The position numbers and the translations under genes are program-made. 64,000 nt of DNA from contig JAAONU010000001.1 of NCBI GenBank assembly GCA_012932295.1, positions 50,813,134 through 50,877,133 of the forward strand. The letters run 5' to 3'. This DNA comes from Cyclina sinensis (taxonomy: Eukaryota; Mollusca; Bivalvia; Venerida; Veneridae). Below are positions 49,186 to 59,458 of the stretch, piece by piece. Each line of letters begins with the position of its first letter. Position 1 is the stretch's first letter. The notes under the pieces are model-generated. The model was given only the letters and a program-made list of their open reading frames with translations, did not search any database and was not told where the DNA came from.

Positions 49186-49582
49186 CTTGAAGATATCCTG
49201 TGAATGCTTGATTAAGTGACGGACAGACGGAAGGACAGACAGACAGATGGATGGACAGACAGACAGACAACCGGGGGAAAAACAATATGTCTCCTTCAAG
49301 GGCTTCTGAAGATACAGAGCAGACACGATTTTGTGGCATTTGACATTTAACCTCCAAGTGTGACCTTGACACACCACACCCTCAAAGTGGGTTCTGCACA
49401 TCGCCTTGATGAGGTGAACATCTGACCCAAGTTTCATAAAAATCCTTCAAGGGCTTTGGAAGATACAGAGCAGACATGATTTTGTGACAGACAGACAGAC
49501 AGACGGACAGACAGACGGACGGAAGGACAGACAACCGGGGGAAAAACAATATGTCTCCCCCATTTTTGGGGGGAGACATAAT
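49186..49582. repeat. GACAGACGGAC-rich tandem element
   Basis: Two copies of a segment with GACAGACAGAC/GGACGG tracts, ACCGGGGGAAAAACAATATG and CTTTGGAAGATACAGAGCAG, closing in the hairpin TCTCCCCCATTTTTGGGGGG followed by AGACATAATTA. It belongs to the same right-end class as other elements here. Confidence 0.7.
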
Positions 49583-49619
49583 TACATGTTGCTGATATTA
49601 AAGTAAGCAGGTAAAATTT

Positions 49620-50583
49620 AAAAAATGTTACACATGATAGTTAACTACAGATTAAAGTATAGAAACCCCATGTGTGTCAGGTCCCATAAAAAACATTACC
49701 CTTCCTTTACTGTCATCTACACATTAAGGTTGTTCATCCCTGAAAGTTTAAGCAAAATCTGCCATCCGGTTTATGAGCAGTTGCGTTCACAAATTTATTT
49801 CACTTTATGGAATATAGTGAAAAAATCAACAAAGGGCAATAATTCCGTTAAATTTGGTCGCAGCAAAAATTCCTTCCTTTACTATCATCTACACATTGAG
49901 GTTGTTCATTCCTGAAAGTTTAAGCAAAATCTGCCATCCAGTTTATGAGCAGTTGCGTTCACAAATTTATTTGGCTATATGGTATATAGTGAAAAAATCA
50001 ACAAAGGGCCATAATTCCGTTAAATTTGGTTGAAGCAAAATTCCCTTCCTGTACTATCATCTACACATTAAGGTTGTTCATCCCTGAAAGTTTAAGCAAA
50101 ATCTGCCATCCGGTTTATGAGGAGTTGCGTTCACAAATTTATTTCACTTTATGGTATATAGTGAAAAAATCAACAAAGGGCCATAATTCCGTTAAATTTG
50201 GTCGCAGCAAAAATTCCTTCCTTTACTATCATCTACACATTTAGGTTGTTCATTCCTGAAAGTTTAAGCAAAATCTGCCATCCGGTTTATGAGGAGTTGC
50301 GTTCACAAATTTATTTGGCTATATGGTATATAGTGAAAAAATCAACAAAGGGCCATAATTCCATTAAATTTGGTTGAAGCAAAAATTCCTACCTTTACTA
50401 TCATCTACACATTAAGGTTGTTCATCCCTGAAAGTTTAAGCAAAATCTGCCATCCGGTTTATGAGCAGTTGCGTTCACAAAATTTCGGGACGTACGTACA
50501 GATGTATGGTCATATGGTCGTACGGTCGTATGGACTGACGGACAAGTGCAACGCTATATGCTCCCACTTTGTGGGGGCATAAA
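49620..50583. repeat. 172-bp tandem array with 344-bp higher-order periodicity
   Basis: About five units of 172 bp (CATCTACACATTAAGGTTGT ... ATCAACAAAGGGCCATAATT). Alternate units share variants: units 1, 3 and 5 have CATCCCTG and TTCACTTTATGG, units 2 and 4 have CATTCCTG and TTGGCTATATGG. The array ends in a GACGTACGTAC/GGTCGTATGG tract and the tail GCTCCCACTTTGTGGGGGCA. Confidence 0.85.
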
Positions 50584-50929
50584 AATAACAAAGGGCAATA
50601 ACTCAAAAATTATGAAAGGTAATGTTTCATTTTTGTAATAAGATGTATCCATCTATGAAGTTTCAAGCTGATATCTCGAATTCATTTCCAGTTATGCTCC
50701 GGACAAAAATATGAAACAGAAGGACAGACAGATAGTGGAAAGGAGACTATTACGATATTCTGTGCAGCCTTCTCATCAATGCTAGATCTGCACATGCAAC
50801 AATAAATTCATTAAAGAAATAGAATGAAATAACTCCTGTGTATGTGTCAACAGAAATACATAATTTGTGTAGTTGTGATCACTATTTCAAAACCACAAAA
50901 TGTGACAAAAACAAATCAATACAAACCAT
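50584..50929. other. Array fragment and 3' flank of the Helentron relic
   Basis: 50590-50730 is a unit related to the 46256 array. 50824-50885 (CTCCTGTGTATGTGTCAACA ...) is closely similar to 21665-21722. No gene is seen. Confidence 0.45.
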
Positions 50930-52297
50930 TTAGAAAACAGATAAAGTAGTCAGGAAATGGTCAGTGTACGAAACTGGAATCACTCTACTAGTGCACTGTA
51001 TGTTATCAGATGCGAAAATCAGGTCCAATGTTCTTCCCAACTGATGAGTTGGCTTTTCTACATACTGTCGAAGTTGATTATCATGACAAAACTTAATCAC
51101 AACTTGATCATCAGGCATCAAGTTAAAGTCTCCACCAAGTATAATGTTATGTGACTTAGGTATATGAGAGGAGAGTAAAAAACACATTTTTGTTGAATTG
51201 AGGTGGTCTGTAAGTAACAGCTATGAGAAAGTTTCTACCTTGGTCTGAAACTATTCTAGACATAAACTGGAGGGAACTGTTATTTTCAAAATCAGTTGAC
51301 TCTCTTTTAGTGAACATTGCTAAATCAGGTTGTGTCAGCTTAAAGTATCCGCAGAATCCTTCTAAAGAATATTCTTCTGTTAAGTAAAGAGCATTCAATC
51401 TTGAAATATGTCTTTGGGCAGCCAAGTCTGAGAGATGGGCTTTAAGGGAACAAATGTTGAGAATACCTATGCACACTTGCATTAGGGTCCAAGTTTTCGA
51501 ATAGATGTTCCCAACTGTAAGTATAGTGGTCACGCAGCCTGTCCATTTCTACTAGAGCCGACTTGTTTACTTTGATTTTGTCTGCAGTAAAATTGACTAA
51601 CTTCAAACCATCACGTGACGTTGCTCTGCTGAGCATTGTATAAGCATGACCCTGCATGACAGACTTCATGTTTGGAGGTAGTTCGAGGTTAGCAATAGTG
51701 TGTGTAGGTACTTCCCTGAGACTTGTGAGCAGTTCAGCCAAATGCTAAAACTAAAGGGTACATTGTTCTCTCCCCAGGAACTGGACATTCAGATGTGAGT
51801 AAGAATGTAACAGTGATGGCCTGGATTGGTACACAGTCTCTTTAATGTCGTGGGCTTCTCTTTTTACTTTCTCTTCTAATGTATGGATCAGAAAACTTTA
51901 AAAATACTGTTCCTTTTAATGGCTTTTGTTCAATTCTTATGAATTCAACTTTTCCAACTACACCATTTACAAGACAGTCAGGAAGATCAATATTCTTTGT
52001 GATCATTACAGTAGCTCCAACCGTAGCTATAGTTAGAGTAGACAGTAATCCCCCTGTTGAGTATATTTGACTGGTGGTTATTTGTACTGAAACAGTGTTT
52101 GTATGCTTATCTCTCTTTGAATCTATTGAATGTATAGTTAAATTTCCAGATAAATCTTTTATCATTTGATTATAGTATGTTCCTGCTTGATCATTAGTTA
52201 AAAACATATTGACTGTGTCATGTGGAAATGAATCAGTTGCAGTATTTTGTAGATCTTGCAAATTCACAACATTTTCATTAGCGAAGTCACCTGTTCT
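50930..52297 (-). pseudogene. Helentron relic: PIF1-like helicase C-terminus followed by EEP endonuclease
   Basis: On the minus strand, 52297-51842 encodes a PIF1/Helitron-helicase C-terminal region: NMFLTNDQAG, then TVGATVMITKNIDLPDCLVN and GVVGKVEFI. The next part keeps TAHKSQG at about 51725 and YTMLSRATSRDGLKLVNF, the late helicase motifs. 51533-50930 follows with endonuclease/exonuclease/phosphatase features: ICSLKAHLSDLA, FLIAVTYRPPQF, GGDFNLMPDDQ and a terminal SYTDH. The pieces lie in different frames and include stops, so it is dead. Helicase followed by such a nuclease is the C-terminal order of Helentrons (Helitron2), not of canonical Helitrons. The Rep domain is missing; beyond 52300 lies tandem-repeat sequence. 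Confidence 0.75.
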
Positions 52298-52309
52298 TAT
52301 TCAAGAAAG

Positions 52310-52595
52310 TATGGGTGCAAATTTTGGGTCACCCTTCTGTCTTACACGACATATACACTCCAACAGACAATGTTGACCTTTAATTATCAAGTGTGACCTT
52401 GACCTTGAAGGTAGGGGTATGTATTTCATGCATGACACATCGTCTTATTATAACAAATGTTTGTGCCAAACTATTTCAAATTTGGTTAATAAATGGCTTA
52501 GTTACGGATTGGACACAAAAGTGTGACAGACGGACGGACTGAATGACGTACAGACAGTTCAAAAACTATATGCCTCCCTTCGGGGGCATAAAAAG
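52310..52595 (-). mobile_element. Tandem-repeat element right end next to the Helentron relic
   Basis: One unit with CCAACAGACAATGTTGACCT and CCTTGACCTTGAAGGTAGGG, a GACGGACGGACTG tract, and the tail GCCTCCCTTCGGGGGCATAAAAA. A close relative of the unit is at 54615-54800. Confidence 0.65.
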
Positions 52596-52815
52596 CCCAA
52601 TTGTATGAGAAACCAGAAAAGAAACATTGAATTACAAGAAATCATTTAAGATAGTCTAAGTAAAATAACTAGTACAGATAGATTACAGAAAATAATATAT
52701 ATGTTTAAATTACGTTTCAGTATGAAACATTTTTGAAATTTAGCTTGATTAAATGACGTTAAGTAAGTTCAATTTTATAAAAATTAACCCGATTCTACTG
52801 AAAACGCAGAATGAA

Positions 52816-53875
52816 CTAGAACTGCCACTGTCATGTCGTGAATACCCCCACACAGCGCTTTGTCAGAATCAACAGGGGTCATTTAGAGGTCTTAGACAAC
52901 CTCCCTGCCAAATCTGAGGGTAGTAAGCCAGTTTTTTGTTCAGAATCAACAGGGGTCATTCAGAGGTCTTAGACAACCTCCCTGCCAAATCTGAGGGTAG
53001 TAAGCCAGTTTTTTGTAGTCAAGGCCCCTGTGACCTTGACCTTTGACCCAGTGACCTAAGACTAAGGGACAAAGGATTCTTAAATTATTGGGCGGACAAG
53101 TTTTTTTTAAGTCAAAGCACCTGTGACCATGACCTTTGACCCAGTTACCTCAATATAAATAGTGGTCATCTACTTGTCATGACCAACCACCACACCAAAT
53201 ATGAAGACTGTGGGTCAAAGGATTCTTAAGTTATTTGGCGGACAAGTTTTTTGTTGTCAAGGCCCATGTGACCTTGACGTTCAACCCAGTGACCTCAAAA
53301 TCAATAGGGGTCATCCACTGGCCATGATGACCAATCTCCAAAAAAGTAAGATGACTGTGGGTCAAAGGATTCTTAAATTATTGGGCGGACAAGGCCTGTG
53401 ACCATGATCTTTGACCCAGTCAAAATAAATAGGGGTCATCTACTGGTCATGACCAACCTCCACACCAAATATGAAGACTGTGGGTCAAAGGATTCTTAAG
53501 TTATTGGGCGGACAAGCTTTTTTTAGTCAAGGCTCCTGTGACCTTTGACCCAGTGACCTCAAAACAAATAGGGCTCATCTACTGGTCATGACTAACCTCC
53601 ACACCAAATATGAAGACTGTGGGTCAAAGGATTCTTAAGTTATTGGGCGGAAACTTTTATGTAGTCAAGGCCCCTGTGACCTTTGACTTTGACCCAGTGA
53701 CCTCAAAATCAATAGGGGTCATCTACTGGCCATGACCAATCTCCAGACCAAGTAAGTTGACTGTGGGTCAAAGGATTCTTAAGTTATTGGGCGGACAAGG
53801 AAAAACCGCCGGACGGCCTGACGGACAAGCTGTTTCCAGTATACACCCCACAACTCGTTGTGCGGGGGTATAATG
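52816..53875 (-). mobile_element. Tandem-repeat element with ATACCCCC inverted ends
   Basis: The left end is CTAGAACTGCCACTGTCATG, then GAATACCCCCACACA. The right end hairpin CCCCACAACTCGTTGTGCGG is followed by GGGTATAAT, inverted to the left. The units of about 140 bp contain GTGGGTCAAAGGATTCTTAA and GTGACCTTTGACCCAGTGAC. A 76-bp segment (AGAATCAACAGGGGTCATT...) is duplicated in tandem at about 52866-53017. Confidence 0.8.
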
Positions 53876-54965
53876 ACCATTGGGGTAGGGCCAATGTTGA
53901 CCCCAGAGGTATAATTTGAACAAGGCAGTCTGAAGAACAGCTAAATCCCCTTCTGCAGCGGACATGAATGTGTACTTCTTGACCTTTAACCAACCATGAC
54001 CTTGATGTTGTGCCATGGCATGCATATTAGAAGCACATAGTCTCATGATAGTAATTATTTGTGCCAAGTTATTTAAAATCTTCCATAAAGTCAAAAAGTT
54101 ATGGAGAACATTTAACGTTGACCTTGGGGGTAGCAACCTGGATGTTGGGTTTTGCACATCCTGTCATAGTGGTGATCATTTGTGCAAAGTAATTAAAAAA
54201 CTTTTCGTAAGGCAAGTTAGTAAGTTATAGAGCAGACGTGAAATTTGGATATTTGACCTTTAACTGTGACCTTGACCTTGTGGGTAGCAACCCAATTATT
54301 GCGCTCTGCACATAGTCTCATAATGCTGATCACTTGTGCCAAGTTATTTCAAAAAATTTTTAACAGTTTAAAAGATATGGAGTGGACATGAAAGTGTTTA
54401 GGACGGACGGACGGAAGGACGGAGCCCGTTTCTATATCCCCCTTTTTGGACCAGACACAAAATATACCCTATAACAGACAATGTTAAGCTTTGACCTTAA
54501 ATAGTGACTTTGACCTTGGAAGTAGGCATCTCGGTGTTGTGCATGACATGTCGTCTCATTATTGTGATCATTTGTGCCTAGTATTTTCAAAATCCCTTTA
54601 TGAATGAGAAAGTTATGGACTGGACATGTCATATACACTCCAACAGACAATGTTGACCTTTAATTATCAAGTGTGACATTGACCTTGTAGGTAGGGGTAT
54701 GGATGACACACATGACACATTGTCTTATTATAACAAACATTTGTGCCAAACTATTTAAAATTCTGTTGATGAATGGCTTATGGACCGAACACAGAAGTGT
54801 GATGGACAGAGAGATGGACGGATGGACAGACATCTGTTTTTACTTCGAAAAGGCAGGGGACTATAAACTTAAGTGTTTCATATCCAGATAGTTAAGTTTT
54901 GCATTTTTTTCACCACGCTTATAAAGTTTGACTTATTGTCATAATTTTGTATAGAATACTACATA
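53876..54965. repeat. Further GTAGG-type tandem units
   Basis: Units with CATTTGTGCCAAGTTATTT and CCTTGACCTTGGAAGTAGG, two GGAC tracts (near 54405-54425 and 54800-54830) and degraded tails. No gene is seen. Confidence 0.55.
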
Positions 54966-55854
54966 CAGTAAAACCTCAATAATGAGACCACCTCTGGAAC
55001 CAGCAATAAGTGGTCTTAATATTGAGTTGGTCCTAAAATTGAGTTCAGATAATGACAGGAAGGTGTATGGTAGATTTATCGACTCTGTGTGTGTTTTGCG
55101 TCAATTGTAGTGTCACTGAGCATAACTTATTTGTTTTATTTGTCCTTTCTTTGATAACTAATGATTAGATCAGAATAATGGTCAATATATGGTTAAATCT
55201 ATATAAATTGCAAAAAATATTGTTTGGGTATACTTTTCTTTCAGTCTGTTAAGTAACTTTTGCTCGGCTATCATGTTTGTATTTCTTAACTAAAGAGATC
55301 ATATTCAATCAAAATAAAAATGTAAAGTGATACGTAAATCTCACAAAATTTTGGATTTTAGTGTTGCATTAATTCGTTTGCGCATCAATTAGTGACTATA
55401 ACAATAGAACATTTATCGTGCAGTAAGCCGCAGTCTACTCTAATAAGGGTGTCATAAACAATTAAACCGATAACTACCAAGCTTAAAGTAGATTATCCAC
55501 ACCTGGATCTTTTTGACCTGTCAAATTATCAATTAACACCGATTAACATGAGGTGCCCATTATGTACATGTTTGTGTAAACAAGTTTGCCGACCTCGACC
55601 TTTGATGAATAGCTAAAGACAACAGCTGCCCTTTTTGTTCCGTTCTGGTCGCGGTCGTAATTTCGAGTTCAAAAAAGGTTTGTATTTTCATTCGGGACCG
55701 GAAATTGCGGTCGCAATACGCAATATTGAGTTGGTCTTATTACTGAGTTTAACTAACAATAGAATATATAGTAAAAAAATCGGGACCAGAAGAAAATGTT
55801 CGTAATATTGAGTTGGTCTGTATATTGAGTTGGTCGCATCGTGAGGTTTTACTG
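54966..55854. mobile_element. TA-flanked MITE, pogo-type ends, copy 1
   Basis: CAGTAAAACCTC at the left and GAGGTTTTACTG at the right are perfect inverted ends, with TA on both sides (54964-54965, 55855-55856). Both ends repeat GGTCTTAATATTGAGTTGG-like words. 889 bp, with no transposase visible. CAGT starts and a TA target fit pogo-derived MITEs. Confidence 0.85.
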
Positions 55855-55962
55855 TATTTAGATATGTAAAAAAATATCTGAAAAAAAAGGAAATAACTGT
55901 AGCATTTATTTTCAAACTTCATTTTACAGTCAATACATATCAAATTCAACTAGTATACATGC

Positions 55963-56083
55963 CTTGACATTCAGCATCATCTATCATATTTTCCTGATAT
56001 TCAGTGGCAGAAAGTGGCCAGCAGTGGAACTTGACATTTGAAAATCTATGCCAGGCTTTGATTGAGCTCAAACATGAAACAAT
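55963..56083 (-). CDS. Candidate host exon, unrecognised
   Basis: 121 bp on the minus strand after a good acceptor (TTATTTCTTTCAG). Forty open codons include IKAWHRFSNVKFHCWPLSA and IDDAECQ with three cysteines. The exit is either a GC-type donor (AAG|GCATGT) or a run into TGA six codons later with AATAAA at about 55910-55915, which would make it a terminal exon. The link to the 14091-18514 gene is unknown. Confidence 0.4.
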
Positions 56084-56421
56084 CTGAAAGAAATAAGGTC
56101 TAGTTAAATTTCAAACAGTTCAGATAACGAGAATGGTTAAATTTCAAACACTTCAACATTTATCTCCGCATCCACAATTAGAATGAGAGTACATTTTCAA
56201 CTCACTGTTTATTACTGTAGCTTTTTAACAATTACTTCTGCTTTCTCAATAGGACTGTTAATACATTTTTGGTTCACTGTTTGTTAATCTTAAATGATAA
56301 TATTTCTTATCAATCTAAACAAAAATATGGGAAAAACAGAAGCCATATTAGACAAGGCATTCAACCTGGTGGAGCAATGCTGTCAAAGGAATGGTGGCAA
56401 AGGGAGAAAATATCTTTTAAA

Positions 56422-57430
56422 CAAGAAGGCCATGATGGCCCTGGATCACTCACCTGAGTACTTTGGCTGTGGGTCTGCTGCTAAGCAAAAGCAATGTTAT
56501 ACAGTAAAATTCCTCTATTAAGACCACCATTGGGTATAAAGGGAAGTGGTCTTAATTGTGAGTTGGTCTTAATACTGGGTTGAGTCCCCGGCAAACTATT
56601 TGCTTTTTATATGCAAGTTCTTAAAGGGAAAAATAGAACACTATTTAGACAGAACAAAACACATTATTCATCACTATGTATGTTGTTATTACATTCAATA
56701 AATAAACATTTCAAAAATGAATAAACATTTCAATATTTCATTTTCGTTTCTCCATGCTGACAAAATTAAAATTTAACTGTAAATGTTGTGAATTTTGTTG
56801 AAGTTAGAATAAATTTTAAAATGAGATGTTACGTTCCGTTTTCTGATTCGATCAACATAGGTAAGCATCGATCTAAAATTATATTTTGCTTTGAACCCCT
56901 GCAAACTGAAAACTAATTATAACTACAAGGATTCCATTCGCGTCGCAATCAGGTTGTAAAAAAATCAATTTTGAAAAACACTTAAACTATCCTAAAGACT
57001 TTTGTATCCTTACTTTCAGTAATCACCTGAAGAAAATTTGTTTTTCACAACAAAGAATTTCTTTTGTTTACACATGCAATTGTCGTAAAGCAGTGTCGTA
57101 ATCATGGCGGTATACTCGATTGATATTGATGACATGCCCGGAGGGCACTAATTTTAGTCGTCGTAATTGAGACATTTCATTAAGAAGAAAATATACAATT
57201 TGATCTTGGCAAGATGGTCGTATTACCGGATTAGCGTTTTGGTCTTAATTTTGATAAATATCTGTAATAGGACAAGAATAAAAATGTTAGGTTCTTTTCA
57301 AAAGTGCTCATAATAGCGGCGTGGTCTTAATTTCGGCATGGTCGTAAGGTGGTAATCTACTGTATTTTCTAACTGAAGATTATCATTAGATCTCATATTT
57401 TATGCAAATAAAACCCATGGTGCAGAGGCA
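56422..57430 (-). mobile_element. Family A-type terminus interrupted by a MITE
   Basis: CAAGAAGGCCATGATGGCC and CTCACCTGAGTACTTTGGCT match the left end at 2195 and are followed after about 60 bp by the MITE at 56502-57362. A short unit-like sequence then resumes. The right end is not seen. Confidence 0.55.
56502..57362. mobile_element. TA-flanked MITE, pogo-type ends, copy 2
   Basis: CAGTAAAATTCCTC at the left and GGTGGTAATCTACTG at the right are imperfect inverted ends, flanked by TA (56500-56501, 57363-57364). It has subterminal GGTCTTAAT words like copy 1, but most of its sequence differs from copy 1. 861 bp, no coding sequence. Confidence 0.75.
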
Positions 57431-58100
57431 ATTTTATGCAAGCAGTTTATGAGGAGAGACATCTGAAACCAAATATTGCTATTGAAAATCTATTTTTAGC
57501 TCTGCTGGCCATTTTGTGCAATGGTGGTGAAGAATCTAAGCAATATGTAAGGAACATTTCTGTGAAATTGTGTGGAAAATCACCTTGGCATTTAGGAGAT
57601 GATATTTTCTATTTTAAGCTTTTGCAGCCCCTATGTGTAATGAAGTAGAATGGTTTGAGCAATACTAGGGAATGACAATATTAAAAAAAATCATGTCAGG
57701 TTTGGTTAAAAATGGCTAAGTGGTTTTGGAGGAGATGTCTTTGAAGTATAATATTGACAAATCAGTGAGACACACTCAGTGAGGCTGATAACAAGGACTG
57801 TGAAGAGTGCCATGATGGCCTTATACATCGATTACATGGATACCATTGAAACAAATCACAATCTAAGCAAATGTCAGTAATAAAATCTGCTTTCAAAACT
57901 GTACCCATGGTACAAATGTCATGGAAGTAGCTTCAAAACAGAAAGTGTGAATCTGTATGCAAACTTAAACAAATATCAATGACATAGCTTCAAACAAAAG
58001 AAAGATTCTCAGTAGGTCACATGAAGGTCAAGGTCACATGAAGGTCAAGGGCAGTTGTAGGTAAAGGTAAAGTACCTTTCCAGCCCTACTAATGACACAC
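57365..58100. other. Non-coding; degraded terminus fragment
   Basis: A degraded GTGCCATGATGGCC is at 57806-57819, and AAGGTCAAGGTCACATGAAGG words lie at 58023-58050. No gene seen. Confidence 0.4.
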
Positions 58101-59457
58101 AAAAGCCATGTTACACATGGTTAATCCCCCCGCCGGGAAGAAACTACCTGGAGGTTGTTCTTTCAAACACTCAATGTAATAATGTTTGAAGAAAATCCCA
58201 CAAAAAATAGGCAAGGTAGAGTTATTGTTCTTGCAAACTGCACTTCCTACCAATGTTCTATGTCAGTGTATTAAGTTTGAAGAAAATCGCTCAAGTACAT
58301 TTGGAGTTATGCTTCGGACAAAGTTTTTCAATTAAATCTGATAAAGGGGAATAATTCTAAAAGTAGGCAAGGTAGAGTTATTATTCTTTCACACTGCACC
58401 TCCTCCAAATGTGCTCTTTCAGTATATGAAGTTTGAAGAAAATCACTCAAGTACTTTTGGAGTTATGCTCCAAACAAAACTGGAACGGACGGATGCACAG
58501 ACGGACAGAGACCATTTCTAATATCCCCTCCGCCTTTGGCGGGGGGATAATAAGTTCAAAAATTCAAGAATTAGATATACATGAATATGCTGGGATTTTT
58601 AAAATGTAAACAAGTAAATCTGATAAAGGGGAATAACTCTAAAAAAAAGGCAAGGTAGAGTTATTGGACTTGCACACTGCACTACCTTCCAATGTGCTCT
58701 GTCAGTGTATGAAGTTTGAATAAAATCCCTCCAGTAGTTTTAGAGTTATGCTCCGGACAAAATTTATCAAGTAATTCTGATAAAGGGGAATAACTCTAAA
58801 AATAGGCAAGGTAGAGTTATTGTTCTTGCACACTGCACTACCTACCAATGTGCTCTGTCAGTATATGAAGTTTTAATAAAATCCCTCGAGTAGTTTTAGA
58901 GTTATGCTCCAGACAAAATTTATCAATAATTCTGATAAAGGGGAATAACTCTAAAAATAGGCAAGGTAGAGTTATTGCACTTGCACAATGCACTCCCTAC
59001 TAATGTGCTCTGTCAGTGTATGAAGTTTGAATAAAATCCCTCAAGTAGTTTAAGGAGTTATGCTCCGGACAAAATTTATCAAGTAATTCTGAAAAAGGGG
59101 AGTTACTCTAAAAATAAGCAAGGTAGAGTTATTGGACTTGCACACTGCACTACCTACCAATGTGCTCTGTCAGTGTATGAAGTTTTAATAAAATCCCTCT
59201 GGCAGTTTTGGAGTTATGCTCCGGACAAAATTTATCAAGTAAATTTGATAAAGCGGAATAACTCTAAAAAAAGGCAAGGTAGAGTTATTGCACTTGCACA
59301 CTGCACTACTTATCCAATGTGCTCTGTCAGTGTATGAAGTTTGAATAAAATCCCTCAAGTAGTTTTGGAGTTATGCTCCGGACAAAATTGTTTCGGATGG
59401 ACGCACGGACGGACGAAGGGCATTTCTAATATCCCCTCCGCCTTTGGTGGGGGGATA
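58101..59457 (-). mobile_element. Composite HINE-like element, copy 2
   Basis: The order matches 19401-20757: CCATGTTACACATGG and TTAATCCCCCCGCC, two units, an internal CCGCCTTTGGCGGGGGGATAA (about 58530-58551), the same spacer, five units and the terminal hairpin ending near 59457. The left CAAGAG is changed to CAAAAG. Confidence 0.82.
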
Positions 59458-59458
59458 A

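Noticed and set aside
49625..50582. Three similar plus-strand open frames
   Set aside because: They are translations of the 172-bp tandem unit, recur at its period and end at array boundaries.
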